From: Otis tarda
Taxonomy: Eukaryota; Chordata; Aves; Otidiformes; Otididae
Length of the DNA: 64,000 bases
Assembly: GCA_026413225.1 (NCBI GenBank)
Contig: CM048576.1
Location: 876,501 to 940,500 of the forward strand
Reading direction: 5' to 3'
Position 1 is the first letter of the stretch, and each line of letters begins with the position of its first letter. Both the position numbers and the translations under genes were made by a program. A model generated the notes under the pieces. That model saw only the letters and a program-made list of their open reading frames with translations, searched no databases and was not told where the DNA came from. Positions 1 to 12,016 of this stretch are shown here, one piece after another.

Positions 1-1499
1 GGAGAATTAACAGGTGGCCTTGTGGGCTGTGAAGGCAATTTTTTGCCACATCCAGGATAGTTTCCAGGTGGATCGCAAGGAGTTCAAAGTGACAAGGAGC
101 TCCGGCCACGTGGGCTGATGCTCTGCCCCTCGGGCACGTCCCACCGACGAAGGAGCCGTGCTCCTGGTGCCAGCGCTGCCTGTCCATGGGGGCTGCCGAG
201 GTGCTGGTAGCTATTATTCCTGCCGTCCTCCCTCTGAACTGTTCCTTTTCGAGCGGCAATTCAATTACAGCTACTGAGAGCAGTGATCATCATAATCAGT
301 CACTCATGCAACCAGCAGCGCTCGCACCGAGGTGCTTCTTCAACGGAGGAGACGCGGAGACCGTGCGCAAATCTCGGCGCGCTCGTCTGAAACAAACCTC
401 CAAGCGACTTTTGGTTTATCAAGCCCAGTCTGTGCTTTTTGGCCACGGGGAATTGGTCACTAAAAGGGTTCAGCCCTTTGTAAAGCCCAAGCATCCTCAC
501 TCACCATCGTTTATTTCCCTCCTCTCCCAGAGCAGGGTTTCTCTTCCAAACCTTCCCTCTGATGCGTGAGCGTAGGTGAGGAGAACACCTCATCCCTCTT
601 CCTCGGTGTCTTCTTCAGGAGCAAACCCAGCTCCGACGTGGGATTTATTGGGCAGAGAGCATATGCCCACGTTTCCATCGCATATGATCCGCGAGATGTT
701 TTTACGGAGCTAATTGTCGTGTATGTTTGTTGTGAATCTGTAATGAGGGGCCAGAGCAGATGGCAAAGGCTGGCTGCCAGTCACACTTCCGTAGTGCTGT
801 GTTTCTCCAAGGAGGAGGCGATGGGATGAGAGCAGAGCGGAATAGCAAAAGGATGAAGACTCCACCGGCCATTTTTTTGGGCTGCGAGTCCTCTTTCTCC
901 CTTATGCAATAGCCTCTCACCTATGACAGGCAATCAAATTTAAAAAAAAAACAACCCAAACTTGACACCTAAAGCTCATAGTTTCCTCAACTGACATTGG
1001 TGTGGAAGGCTGATTTCCAACACAAAGCCAGGATGCAAAGATCGCATCCCATCCCGCGTCCAAAAATCATCCCGTCTAAGCAGCGTGTGGGAGCTTGGGG
1101 GGGAAAGTGGGGAAAATCCACTCCCGAAGGACACGGCTGCATCCTCACTGCGTCCCTGAGATAAATTTAAATTACCGTGCTACCTGAACTTCATGCGAAC
1201 GTCACGCTGGTGCGATCCTATAAATATGGTTGAGAAGACACTTCTATTATAAGTCACCAATTTCTGAGACTTGGAACCACAACAGGTCAAATTAAAAAAG
1301 AAAAAAAAAAACCATAAAGAAAGGAGAAGGAGGAGGAGAGATCTCAGAGATCTGCAAAGATTTAGTTATCCCTGCTCGGGAGATCTTCCCAGGGACGGCT
1401 CAGGAAAACACGAACCGAGGAGGAGCCTGGGGAAGGCACTTGCATACATGAACAACAGCAAACCCAGCAGCCGAGCGGAAAGCGTATTGAGCAGCCACG
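1..1499. other. noncoding stretch, no gene recognised
   Basis: No convincing coding region is seen on either strand. The open frames are under 130 codons, overlap one another in different frames and match no protein family I recognise. One palindromic E-box core CCACGTGG (106-113) is present, as bound by USF/MYC-type bHLH factors, but a single 8-mer is not evidence of function. A GC-poor patch around 930-1000 and a TATAAATA string near 1220 are unremarkable. Confidence 0.6.
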
Positions 1500-1560
1500 T
1501 TTTGAAGTTAATTAGCGCTGGGCAGATCATTAGCTGCAGTGGCCCTTTTAATTAGAGCTG
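1500..1560. promoter_or_regulatory. candidate homeodomain-binding element (paired TTAATTAG sites)
   Basis: TTAATTAG occurs at 1508-1515 and again at 1548-1555. The match extends to 13 bp with one difference (TTAATTAGCGCTG versus TTAATTAGAGCTG), with starts exactly 40 bp apart, close to four helical turns. TAATTA is the core bound by many homeodomain proteins. The paired spacing is visible in the sequence; enhancer function is inference. Confidence 0.3.
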
Positions 1561-1869
1561 CAGGGCTCTGCTTCGCTCTGGATTGGCACCGTAATGTTGC
1601 CCTCACGCCGGCGAGGTTTTCGTGGGCTGCCGTTCCTCCTGGGCAGCTCCTGCCATCACGTCGTTTCTGCGACCGAAAGCTTTGTTAGCGTCCTTATTTC
1701 TGCTTCCCCAAATGGTTTAGGATGCAGAGATCTCTCCCTTGGTCTTCCAACTAAATGCAGCTCCAGAGGCCAAATCCCGAGCATCAAACTGCTTTTACAA
1801 TTAAGCTTGAGGTGGCTTTGCTTTGCTTCGCTTTGACCTCATTTGGGCTCTGTCTGGGCTCTCCCATAA

Positions 1870-1945
1870 GCGAAATGGCCCCTTAATTGCTCAAACAAAG
1901 GCAGGCGTAATTAATAGCCATTTTACTAAATTGCTTCTTTGAAAT
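1870..1945. promoter_or_regulatory. candidate SOX/homeodomain motif cluster
   Basis: Within about 35 bp lie CTTAATTG (1882-1889), the SOX-type AACAAAGG (1894-1901) and TAATTAAT (1908-1915). Such clustering is typical of developmental enhancers in vertebrate gene deserts. Only motif presence is seen; conservation and activity are unknown. Confidence 0.27.
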
Positions 1946-3035
1946 GTTATGGGGAAAAAAAAAAAAACCCACCTCAGACCAAATAAGGGACTTTCCTCCA
2001 GCTTTAGGGAGTCACTGCTTCTGGGTTCAGCTATTTCTTGGCCGCCCCGTACGCCCCTTGCATCCCTGGGTCTCCGACGCAATTCTCTTCGACCTCTCCT
2101 TAACGACTGATCTCTCTTAGCGAGCAATTACTTTCTCGATTCCCTTGGGTGGTCGCTTAGGACCAGCTCTACCGTCATTGAAGGGGGAAAAAATAGGAAA
2201 GGATGAGGCTGTTCTTGGCTCATGAGGAGAATATGGCAGTGAATTTATTTTATTAAGATCTGATAAGAGAAGGATTTCTCTCCTCTTTTCTGCCTCACCT
2301 TGAAAGCACCGTCTCCCTCCATCACGTGTGACCTTGGGAGTGGTTATTGGACCAGACAAGAAAAACCTCCCATTTTCTTGCAATGTCATCCATTACTCAG
2401 CTGAACACACACACGACAGGAGAAGATGAACACAAAAAAAAAAAAAAAAAAGGAAAAAGAGAAGCCTCAAAGAAAGCACAAATTAAAACGACTGAGATCA
2501 GATAACGAGGAAATACAGTTAAATTGTTTCCTTCCTTTCTCCCTCTGGTTTGGCCCTGGGAGAAATCCATCTAATTAACCATTCTGGGCCACTCAGTGCT
2601 ATTTTTCTGCAGGTTTGGGAGGGAGCGAGGATGGAACTGGAGATGCTGAAACTTTTTTCCTTCCTCTCTTCTCTTTCCCCATCTGTTCCTTGACCTCTGC
2701 AGTTATCTCCAGCCTTATCAGCCACACAAGATGGCTTTTTTCACATCAGTAAGCACCATCAGAAAGAATAAGATAAAAATAAATCAATAAGCACAAACAA
2801 TGGGTAAAAATATATATGTATATATAAAGACCAGTTTTGATGAGTACAATTTATTCATAAAAAAACGCCAAACAACAAAATCTGTGAATCTTTCCAGCAT
2901 TAATTGCTTGTTTTTCCCTTGAGGAGAATACGCTCAAGTCCTGAGCCAAAGATGGTTTCTTTTGGCCTCTTGGCTTTCTTTTTTTGCCTTCTCCTCCTGC
3001 TTTAAGTGAGTTTTCATTTTAATAAATGAGATTGT

Positions 3036-3070
3036 TTTCTTTCCTTGGGGTTTGGTTTCTTTCCTTGGGG
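3036..3070. repeat. 20-bp tandem duplication
   Basis: The 15-mer TTTCTTTCCTTGGGG occurs at 3036-3050 and 3056-3070, a direct duplication with a 20-bp period. It looks like replication slippage in a pyrimidine-rich tract. Confidence 0.8.
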
Positions 3071-5274
3071 TGCAGGACACCCCTGGTGCAGCAAATTCTC
3101 CATCTGCCCACCCATCCGTGCGGACGTAACAAATGCTCCTCCTTGGCAATGGGATAATTTGGCCAAGACCCGGCCCAGCGTTCGGTGAGGTGTGATGTGA
3201 CCTGGATCGGGTCTTTTTACCCAATTCGCTTCATTTTTAACGATGGGAAGAGATTGAAGCGGGCTAGGGACAGAGGCACACATGGAGTCTGTGTTTGGTC
3301 TTGACTCAGCCCCTTGCTGACAGCACAGTGTCTGCAGATGAATTCGCTGGAAGCGATAATTAAAAATATGATTAAAATAATTTTAAAAAATTAAATTTAT
3401 TCCTTTATTTCTGCAGGCCAGAGAGGGGAGGAGGAGGGATGCTTTGGGTAAGAGCAGCTCCTGTTCAGCACTGAGTTAAAATGGCAGGAGTTTGGCTTGC
3501 TGGGAAGGACCCCAGCCATCCCTGCATGTGGTTTGAGTACATCAGAGCCAAAATAACTCCGTCCTCTCCCCAGCACGGCTACCGCCCTCGCCCAGCACCC
3601 CGTCCACCAGCCTCCTCTCTTCCTTCCTCCGTTTGAAGCTACGTTGGGTCTGGAGTTCAGCTTAATCCAACCGCTAGATGTATTATTCATCTCTGCGCTT
3701 TAATGATGTGATAAAGTTGCTGGAAATAGGGAAAGGCTCATTAAACTGCCATTTGAATATAGAGCGCAACTAAATTTTAAGGGAGCGGGAACCTCTGCCG
3801 GTCCCGTACCTTCTCCCCTCCCTTCCCCACAGCCAGGAAAGAGCCCCAAAATCGGTCTTGTTGGTGAATTTTTTTGCTGCTAGGTGGCTGGCAGGAGGGA
3901 GTGGGATGGTGGGGCATCCTCGAGCATCCTCCTTGGCTCCAGCGCCTGCAGGGTTGGGGTCTGGCTGGGGGTCTTTCTCTCCTCTCTGGTTAAAAGTGCT
4001 GAAATCAAAGGAGGAGTGAAGTGCTGGAGTTTGCTTTGGATCTTCTGCCAGAGGCAACGGTATCTATAAAAGATGATCTACATCCTCTCAGTCCTTTGCA
4101 TTTCCAGAAAAAAAACACTCGGAGCCTCGGTTGCCCCACCGGCAAAGCTGAGCTGAGCTGAGCTCGGGATGCTGAGAGGACAAGGGGGTGGCTGAGCTTG
4201 GCAGAGTTCGACCAACCCTACGTTGCCCACCCAAAGCCATCGGCCTAAAGCAGCTCCTTGGTGGGCCGTGATGGAGTCGTTAGAGGTGAGACATTAACCA
4301 CAGCGGGCTTTGTTTAGGTTTTATCCAACCCCAATAATAGAAAACTTCCCCTTGCTCCCAGCCACCCCCATCTTTCTATTTTTTTTCTCTCCTCCCTGTT
4401 CTCCTGCACCGTGAAGAGATCTTGCTCGGCTCTCCTGATCTGAGATTGGCTTTGATCTTCCCCAGGGAAGCTGGCTCGGTGGAGATGCTCAGCAACCCTC
4501 AGAAAATAATTGCACCTCGCTGAAGACAAGGGGTGAGATGCCTGCTGTCTCCTCCCCGTGCCCGGCGGGGCCCGGTTTAACACGTGTATGCGAAAAATGC
4601 GTTTGCTGATTAAGTCTGCAGGTGCTGAAAAATGTCTTATTTTTCCCCCAAAAAACCATTTTTTTTTCCCTGCGATCATTTAATCTGCAAACATCCCCAT
4701 GTCGGTGGTGGATGCTTCATTAGGGTGCAGGATTATTTTGCTTCACCTTTTGATTAACACCTTCTGTCCTCACCCTGTAGCTGGATTTCGGGATGCAGAC
4801 TGCCGTAAGAATTAGGAAAGAAAGAATAAAATTCAGTGGCTCATGGCAGGAGGATGAATCCTCCAAGGCTGCGAATCCCAAAGCTTTAACATCCCCATGC
4901 TGTTTGCGTGGTAAAAGTCAGCATCGCTGTGGACTGGGAAACCCAACTGGGACACCAGTAAGAGGTGAAACAGCCACCGCACCTTCAGTTCAGTTATTAT
5001 GGTGCTTCATCACCTCCAGTTTGCACTTGCTGGACTTCTTCACGCCAATTTGGGATTTGGAGACCCATTCACCCTCTGCACCTCGGGGGAGAAAGCTCGT
5101 TAAGAGTCCTACTGTGCTGACCATCCCCAGCTAATTACACACTGCCTCCTTAAATTTCCCTTGGCTTGTTTCTATTGGAGACGAGATTTGTCTCCGGTTA
5201 CATCTGTCATTGCATTTCAATTCTCCTCTCTGCATACGCTGGGGTTTGTGTAGCAGTTTACATTTATTTCATCT

Positions 5275-5314
5275 CTTTTTTTCCCCCCCCTCTTTATTTT
5301 TTTTTTTTTTTCCC
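5275..5314. repeat. polypyrimidine homopolymer cluster
   Basis: A run of T and C, including C8 and a long T run, with a single A. Low-complexity sequence with no further signal. Confidence 0.8.
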
Positions 5315-5504
5315 CTGAGCGCTTTGAGATAAAAGTGTCAGGGAAATATGGTGCCATTGTTATGATGATGAGGGGACTATTTGTGATGTGCCAGCACCCT
5401 CCTCACTGGTATTGAACCACTTGGGAGCATCTCGATGTCCCCCAGGTGGCATTTTGCTTCCACAAAGCCAACCACTTATGCTAATATATAGATACAGAAA
5501 GCGC

Positions 5505-5534
5505 TGTGTGCATGTGCGTGCGCGCGCGCGTGTG
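5505..5534. repeat. alternating pyrimidine-purine tract, Z-DNA prone
   Basis: Thirty consecutive bases alternate pyrimidine and purine without interruption, built from TG, CA and CG steps with a (CG)n core at about 5517-5530. CG/TG alternation is the classic Z-DNA-forming composition. The run is directly visible; formation of Z-DNA in vivo is inference. Confidence 0.85.
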
Positions 5535-8500
5535 GATGCACACATCGTGTGGGTGTGATTGGAAAGCAAATTCTATAAATAAATCCCATTATCTTATTAC
5601 GCTGTAATTTTCTGTCATTATCTGCAGCGCGGATCGGATGCATCTGCAGGCTGCGATGCGGGCGAGGGGCTGGGAAGTGGCAAACTTCACCGTCTGGCAG
5701 AGGGCTGCCAGCGTGGAGGAGTTGGGTAGGGCTTGGAGATTGCTGCAGCCTTCCTCTGCCTGGAGAATCGATGCGAGGCTCGGCCGTCGAGTGACAGGAC
5801 CCCCAAAATCGGTGCGATAAACCCCGATATTCTGCCTCTGCTCATCCTCACCGAGCCTGGACCGACCGCTGTGGCACTGGAGCCACTTCACTGGTAGTTT
5901 GTTTTAATGGTTAAATGGAAAAAAAAAATTAAAAAAATTAAAAGCCAGTGCCTAATTTTTAATTTGAACAGATTTGGCTTCTGCTTCCAGCTTTTGCTTC
6001 TCGTCATGTCTTTGGCTGATGGATTAAAGAGGTTTTGCCATGCCCGGCGTTTTCTCCCTGCGAAGGTGCTTGTGTGCCGTAATCAAGTCACTCTCGTTCT
6101 TCTTCTTGATAAGAGAAAGAGGCAAAGTTCTTAAAGTCCCCCATTGTAAGGCATTTTCGCTGGCCCTTGGGTTATTTCTGGGCCTTTCTTTGCACTCCTG
6201 CCAATATTTCAGCATCCTTTCTCCTGGGACTGATGGCAGCAGCTCGGTATTCTCACCAAAACCCGTTGGGCTAAAACCGCCTCTCCAGCCCATGAGATGC
6301 TTTCCATGCAGCCCTGGGTGCTGAGATAAAAAAATCAGTGATTTTTCTGACCCCAAACTCCACTTTTTTTCCAAGCAATCTGGCTCAGAGCTGCCTAAGA
6401 GTTTTGAGACTCTGACTTGGAGTCAACACTCAGTAGAAAGATCAAAAAAAGCTGCACCAGAAAGGTTCAACCTCTTTTAAAAACCAACAACGGGCTCTGG
6501 GATTTTGATTTAAAACATTTTTGAGTAATCCTGTTAGCCAGGAGAGGAAACAGGACTCCTTAAATGACAGATTTGTATTTTTTCCCTCCTTAACTCCAGG
6601 TCTGCAGCAGATTAAACACGCCAGATGAGGTGGATCCTCTTCATGACGCCTGTCATGAATATGGTATTTTATAGGGGTATTATGTGGTATTTTATACGGG
6701 AGGTGGGTTTCTACCCCTTGCTCACCTGGGACGAGTGTGAGAGTAATTTCCCACATGCTCTGCATTGGGCTGATGCTTTGACCAGGTACCGATAACCTAT
6801 GAAAAGAAAAAATGGCTTTTTCTATAACCAGATTGATGCTGAGATCGTAGGTCTTGGGATGTGGATCCTGGGACCTTCAACCTGGGTGTCACTTGGATGA
6901 TTATTCTCCCAATTTAATAATATTTTGGAGCTGTAGCCATGTGGGAAATTTGCGCCGGAGATTTCTTCGGCTGATTTTCAGGATTAAATGAGTGAAAACC
7001 TATTGGACACTCCGCACACATTGAACTTTGGAGGATGAGAGATGAAGCAACTTGACGGCGTCAGAAACATTTTGTATTCAGAAGATCAAGGTTTTGTTCC
7101 GCAGCTCCTGAAAATGAACATTTGAACAGTAGCAAACGCTTTCCCTCGAATGGCTGAAGTTCAGTCCCAGGTCAATGGCCCCGTTTTCTCTCCATGAAGT
7201 GGTCATTAATTTGACGCTTACGGTTTATTGCTGGAAAGGACTGAAAAAAAAAGGGAGGTTGCCATCCGTTGGGCTGGGGCGCGCGCTAGTTCCTCGTGTG
7301 GTTAAGCAGCTTGCTCCTGGCAAGCTGCAAGTTTCGCCATCCGCTTTCTGCGGTCTAGAAAAGCTATTCCAGGTCAGCCTAAAAGATTTTTTAATGACTA
7401 CTGCCACGTTTATTGCATTTGGACTCCGGTGATGGAAGTACCTGGTTTTACAGGTGAAAGGATACTGAAAAAAAATAGCTCCAATAAAACTCTTTAAAGC
7501 CCTCTTAAATATGCTTAAAATACTTCCCCGCTGCCACGTGCCTGGCGTTTAAGCTCCCAGCAAAGGTACTGGTGTTGCTGGAAAGCCTGGTCATGGCTTC
7601 AGCAGGGTTTTGAGCCGGCTCAGACGGAGCTCACAGGAGCGCGTGAGGTGGGGAAGTCCATCTGCCTCTTGTTTTCCTGACCTCCATGTTTCATGTCCTG
7701 CAAAACCAAACATTTTTAACCGTTTTGGATGTTACATAGGTACAGGCGGGCAGGATACGGGAATTACGCTGCCTGCCAGCCTCGCCGAGGTGACCTCGGA
7801 AATGGAGGTGAAAACATCATTTCCAAGCTATTTTGAGCAAGTTCAAGGTGCATCGTACACAGAGCGAGCCAAAGAGGCACTCGATGCATTGTCTCACCCA
7901 CAATGTAATTTTTTCCTCTACAAGCTGGGACCCGTGGATGGAGTGGGAGATGAGCGCTGGTGCTGTGTTACTCAGCCTTCTGGGTTTGCTGAACCGTATT
8001 AATTTGGTGGTAGCAGACCAAGGGCCTGGATATTACACTAAAATATTTTCTTGTTTAATTTTCCCATGTTCCTCACAACCAACCATGGGTCTGCAAAGCC
8101 CCAAGGAGGCCACCATCACCATGAGGCAGCAAGACTTCTTCAGGGTGAAATCTCCCCAAAACCAGAGAAAAAAGCCAGCAATTTATCTACGGTGATCTGA
8201 CGAATGGCCACAAAACCGGCGACACCTCTATTCCCGGCGCTGCCGGCGGGGTGATGAGTGGCAATGACGCTCCTTCACATCAGTCACCTGCGGTGTTCCT
8301 TCCTGTTGCCAACCGCTTTGTACCGCGTCCGATAGAAAAGATTTCCCAATTTGGCAGAGCCCTTAGCTGTTATCGGAAAGCGGGTCATAAATTAAAACAT
8401 CTTTATTTTTTTTCCCCTCTGGAAAATAACAGTCTATCCCAACCCATCGGTCCCTCCGACGTCTCCAAGGGCAAGAAGCCAAGGAGCGGTGATGTCTTAT

Positions 8501-8900
8501 AACACGGGATGCAATGCTGTATCGGGCTTTGGCGGCGAATTTTTACAACAGATCCAAACTCCTCCTGATTCCCCTTGATCCCAATCCCCAGTCATCGCTT
8601 GCCACTCAGGAATCTACTCTAGTAAAGCTAAAAGGGGGGAAAAAAAGCCTTAAAAACAACCTGCAGCCTGGAATATTTGTTGTTTCAGTGATGGAGCAGC
8701 AAAAAGATGCGGTGTCAGAAGATCCAACAAGCCCCACGTTGTTACCTGGATGTATTGATTTAAAGTACCTGTCGGTCTTGATTTTTAAAAGTGTGTTTGA
8801 TTGCTGGCAGGTTTATAGGATTATGGGTTTAATTGGATGCCTGTGTTTTACTGGATATAAGTGAAATTTATGGCTGCACTATCTGCTGTGAAAAAAGCAT
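5535..8900. other. noncoding stretch, no gene recognised
   Basis: Only short overlapping open frames without recognisable domains. A local partial duplication is seen at about 6660-6705, where GGTATTTTATA occurs twice about 27 bp apart. Nothing else stands out. Confidence 0.6.
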
Positions 8901-8937
8901 CCCTCCGTCATCCTCGCCCCCGCGGGCGAGTGGAGGG
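8901..8937. other. GC-rich stem-loop
   Basis: An inner stem CTCGCCC (8913-8919) pairs with GGGCGAG (8924-8930) around a 4-nt loop. It is extended after a small asymmetric internal loop by CCCTCC (8901-8906) pairing with GGAGGG (8932-8937), giving 13 potential base pairs in 37 nt. No terminator or small-RNA class fits, so the function is unknown. Confidence 0.45.
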
Positions 8938-9034
8938 AGAGGCAACCGGTGGGCTTGGGGTAGAAAAATAAAGAGAAAAATCCATCTCAGAATGGCCACC
9001 ATGGAGTTAAAATGACATTATTAAGGTTGCCGAG

Positions 9035-9190
9035 CCGGGCAATCCAAAATTAAGAGTTGCAGGAACCGAAACTACCTGTGAGTTAAAGACAAGGCAGTCA
9101 TTAATTGCCTGATTGCATATTATTTTCAGAAGGGCTGATCTGCATATGCCAAATTTGCATAATGCAAATGCTGGGGTTGGTTTTGTGAGC
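9035..9190. promoter_or_regulatory. candidate regulatory element with inverted octamer (POU) sites
   Basis: The 17-bp ATTTGCATAATGCAAAT at 9153-9169 is two octamers (ATTTGCAT and ATGCAAAT) in inverted orientation separated by one base. Nearby are GCATATGC (9142-9149), ATTGCATATT (9113-9122) and an ATTAATTG homeodomain-type core (about 9100). Octamers are bound by POU-domain (OCT) factors. Dense POU/homeodomain motifs in AT-rich noncoding DNA suggest an enhancer, but conservation is untested. Confidence 0.4.
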
Positions 9191-11895
9191 ATTGTGATGA
9201 GATCTAAAACGAGCGAAATGTTGGGGCTGGGTGGGGCTGAGCTGTGTCCTTCCAGGTCTTCCCCACCGCGCGGCTGGGTGGTCGCAAAGCCAATTAGCAG
9301 CGGGAACTGATTAAACCAGAGAAAGCACAGGACTAAACAGGAGAGTGATGGAAAGGGTTGGTAACAAATCTCATTGTCCTTGCAGGGCATGTCCTTTCCT
9401 TCAAACTCAGCCTCACTCCATCAACTTTTCTATGCTTTCCTGGCTCGCAACAAATTCTGCAAGGCCTCCTCTGGGATCCTGGGAAAAATCTGCTTTTCCG
9501 CCCCCGCTGGGCCGTGTCGGCTCGTTGTGGAGGTTTCTGCCACGCCACAGCTCTCTTTGCTCCAAATTGCTCCGGCTCCCTCCCTCGCGGGGCACCTGAG
9601 CTGGGATTTTGCAAAAAAGGGGTGAATTAAGTCCCCCCAGTTTGGGGCTTTCTCTGCGTCACTGAGCAGCCGGACCCCAGCCTTGAGCTGAAATGAGGAT
9701 ATTTCCATTGCAGTCCCCCAGGATGTTTGTTCCCAGGGCCAAAGCAGACCCACTGAGCCGACGGCATCGTTTTCCAAGCTCTTAGTGACCAGACAAATCT
9801 TCAAAGAGCCACGGAGCGAGACGTGTCCCCTCCGTTCACGGCCTGGCCCCCACTCCAACATGGCTCTTCTTCCACCCACCTTCACCCGTTTCATGTCTTT
9901 TTACAATGCTCAGTTTCTTATTGCCTTCTCCTCCTGCCGTGCCTAGGGCCCCCAGAAAGACTTTTCCAACGTCCAAGGAGAGTTTGCAGCGCTGAGCGGG
10001 GCCGCTCTCCTTGCAGGCCTCTTCCATTTTCGCCGGTGCTATTTTTCTTGCTCACTTTCTGATGGAAAGTCTTTTCCTGATGGATAGTGCGATGTCAATC
10101 CTTCCCCAGTTCCTGCTGTCTTCAGCAAGGGGGAAAGAGAAAAAAAACTTTTTCCTTTTGCTCTCCCTCTTCCATCACCCGAGTTTCCCAATCACTCATG
10201 TCAGGATTTCTCCCCTCACCAGGATCTTTAACAAGCACTGCCAATAAAGACAAACCCGTCTCTACCGAGCAGATGCAAACTGAATTTTTTTTTCATTGCT
10301 TTCTTTTTTTTTTTTTTTTTTTCTAGAGAAGTCACCAGAACGGAGCAGGAGATTTTCCTCCGTGGGAGCAGCACTTCAAATCCCTGTTCATCCCCATCCT
10401 CCTGCATCTGCGTTGCATCGATTTGCGTCGCTTTCTGCTGGACTCAAGGGTGAAGCAAGGCGTAAATGATGGAGAAAAAGATCTGTGTGAGGAGGGAAAC
10501 AATATTCAGGGCTGAAAATTAAGCTCAGCTTTTCTCTGAGGTCCGTTATTGCTGGCGAAGGAGTTGTGAGGGCTAGCGGCAAGGAAGGTGGCTACTGGGC
10601 TGATGGCTCTCGCAGCTCTTTGTCCCCTTTCGAAGTCGTAATCGTTGACAGAGAGCGTATTTATTTGTGTTTTCAACACTTTCCCCCCTTCCTCAGGGAA
10701 TTTTCTTGTCTTTTAAGGAGGGAATATTAAAAAATTCACTAAATACCCATTGAAAAGGGTCACAAATCATATCACTCTCATTCAGCTGCATTTTATAACT
10801 TGTGTGTGTGGTTTTTTGTAATAATAATGAGTCATAAAATCTGATGGACAAACGAAATGATTAAATGCAACATGGACGAAACCACCAGCCGGCAGAAGCT
10901 GGCAAAGCCCTGCAGGGAGCTGACCCCCGTTCACACTAGATCTGCTTCGCCGTCGTTATCGGGAAGAAAATGCAGCAGAGACGGAGCGGAGACACAGCAT
11001 GAGGAAAGCTGCGGCTCTCCTCTCGTGGGGTGGACACCTATGAGTCTAAAATGGCCTTAAATTAGGTAAATTCCTTCAACCATCTGCTTGCACGGGAGCT
11101 AGCTGACTTTTACCCTTTGCCATTCGAGCCGATACATTGATTTAGCGACAAATACGCAGAGGTGTTGCTTTGGGCGCCGGGAGAATTAGACGCAACGCAA
11201 AACGTGTCTCCGTCCAAACCGGAGCCAACTACTGCAGCTCCACCGCTGCCCATCGGCTCGCCCGGGACCGAATCCAGCCCGGCCCGGCCCAGCGGCATGC
11301 TTCGAATGCTGCGTCGGTGCCGTGTTCGGGGCGATGGAGAAGCAATTACAGGGAGAGGCGTGTGAATGCGCTGGCACAGTGGGCTCATTAAACGGAGCAA
11401 AATTCAGAACTGGAGTGCACCAGCTCCCTAATTATTGCGTTTTTTTCAGCCAGGGAGGGCTGGGACTTAGCAGCCGCTGGGATCCGTAAAGCCGTGGTTT
11501 CTCAGCACTTCACGAGCGTCATGGTCAATATTTAGGTTGCCTTTGGCTTTTGCATCCAGACTGTATTGGTAAATTGGCCTCCTGCTTCTCTGCTATCGAT
11601 CTCCTCCAGGACACAGCTGAGAAGGGGAGGATGGGTCCTGCTATGAACAGGGCTGGTTTGTGCTGGGTGAGACCCTGACCTGCAGGTTCTGCTGTGGCAA
11701 ACACTACGTTGCTTCACGCACCGATTTTTCTCTTGTTGCCTCCTTTGCTCTAAGGAAATGATGGGGATGGATGAGTGGGTCCTGCCCTCTTCCTCCTGAA
11801 AATCAGAGTCCCCTCCACCCAGGGCAGCATTTGCAGAATAAAAGGGTCGTAAGGCATCTAGAAAGCAGGACAGAAAGGAAAGAATTGGTGAATTG
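9191..11895. other. noncoding stretch, no gene recognised
   Basis: Contains T19 at 10304-10322, an AT-rich block at about 10660-10870 with an AP-1-like TGAGTCAT, and a GC/CpG-richer patch at about 11190-11350. The patch has several overlapping open frames on both strands with low-complexity proline/arginine-rich translations. It is too short and isolated to call a CpG-island promoter. No protein family is recognised. Confidence 0.55.
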
Positions 11896-12016
11896 GGATG
11901 GAATAAGATGGGATGGGATGGGATGGGATGGGATGGGATGGGATGGGATGGGGATGGGATGGGATGGGATGGGATGGGATGGGATGGGATGAGGTGGGGT
12001 GGGGTGGGGTGGGATG
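11896..12016 (+). repeat. (GGGAT)n minisatellite, copy 1
   Basis: About 120 bp built of GGGAT pentamers, with rare extra-G units and a degenerate GGGGT tail. It contains many G3 runs separated by two bases, which meets the canonical G-quadruplex definition many times over on the plus strand. The flank just downstream (AACAGCCC...GGATGCTGGAGGGA) recurs after the second array at 13691, so array and flank were duplicated together. Confidence 0.95.

Larger units (their letters stand above)
1946..5504. other. noncoding stretch, simple tracts only
   Basis: No gene is recognised. Contents are an A18 run at 2434-2451, an AT-rich alternating patch near 2806-2828, a very AT-rich patch at about 3356-3412, three AGCTG units plus one AGCTC at 4146-4165, a small hairpin GGAGAC/GTCTCC at 5177-5195 and a T/C-only tract at 5275-5314. 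All open frames are short and lack family signatures. Confidence 0.6.

Noticed and set aside
10304..10330. T19 followed by CTAG, resembling a splice acceptor
   Set aside because: A polypyrimidine tract plus AG is common by chance near poly-T runs. No coding exon or recognisable protein follows.
11190..11350. Possible CpG-island promoter or GC-rich exon
   Set aside because: The CpG-rich stretch is only about 150 bp and isolated. The overlapping frames give low-complexity translations with no known family.
11896..12016. Interstitial telomere repeat
   Set aside because: The unit is GGGAT (5 bp), not TTAGGG (6 bp), and no TTAGGG tract is present.
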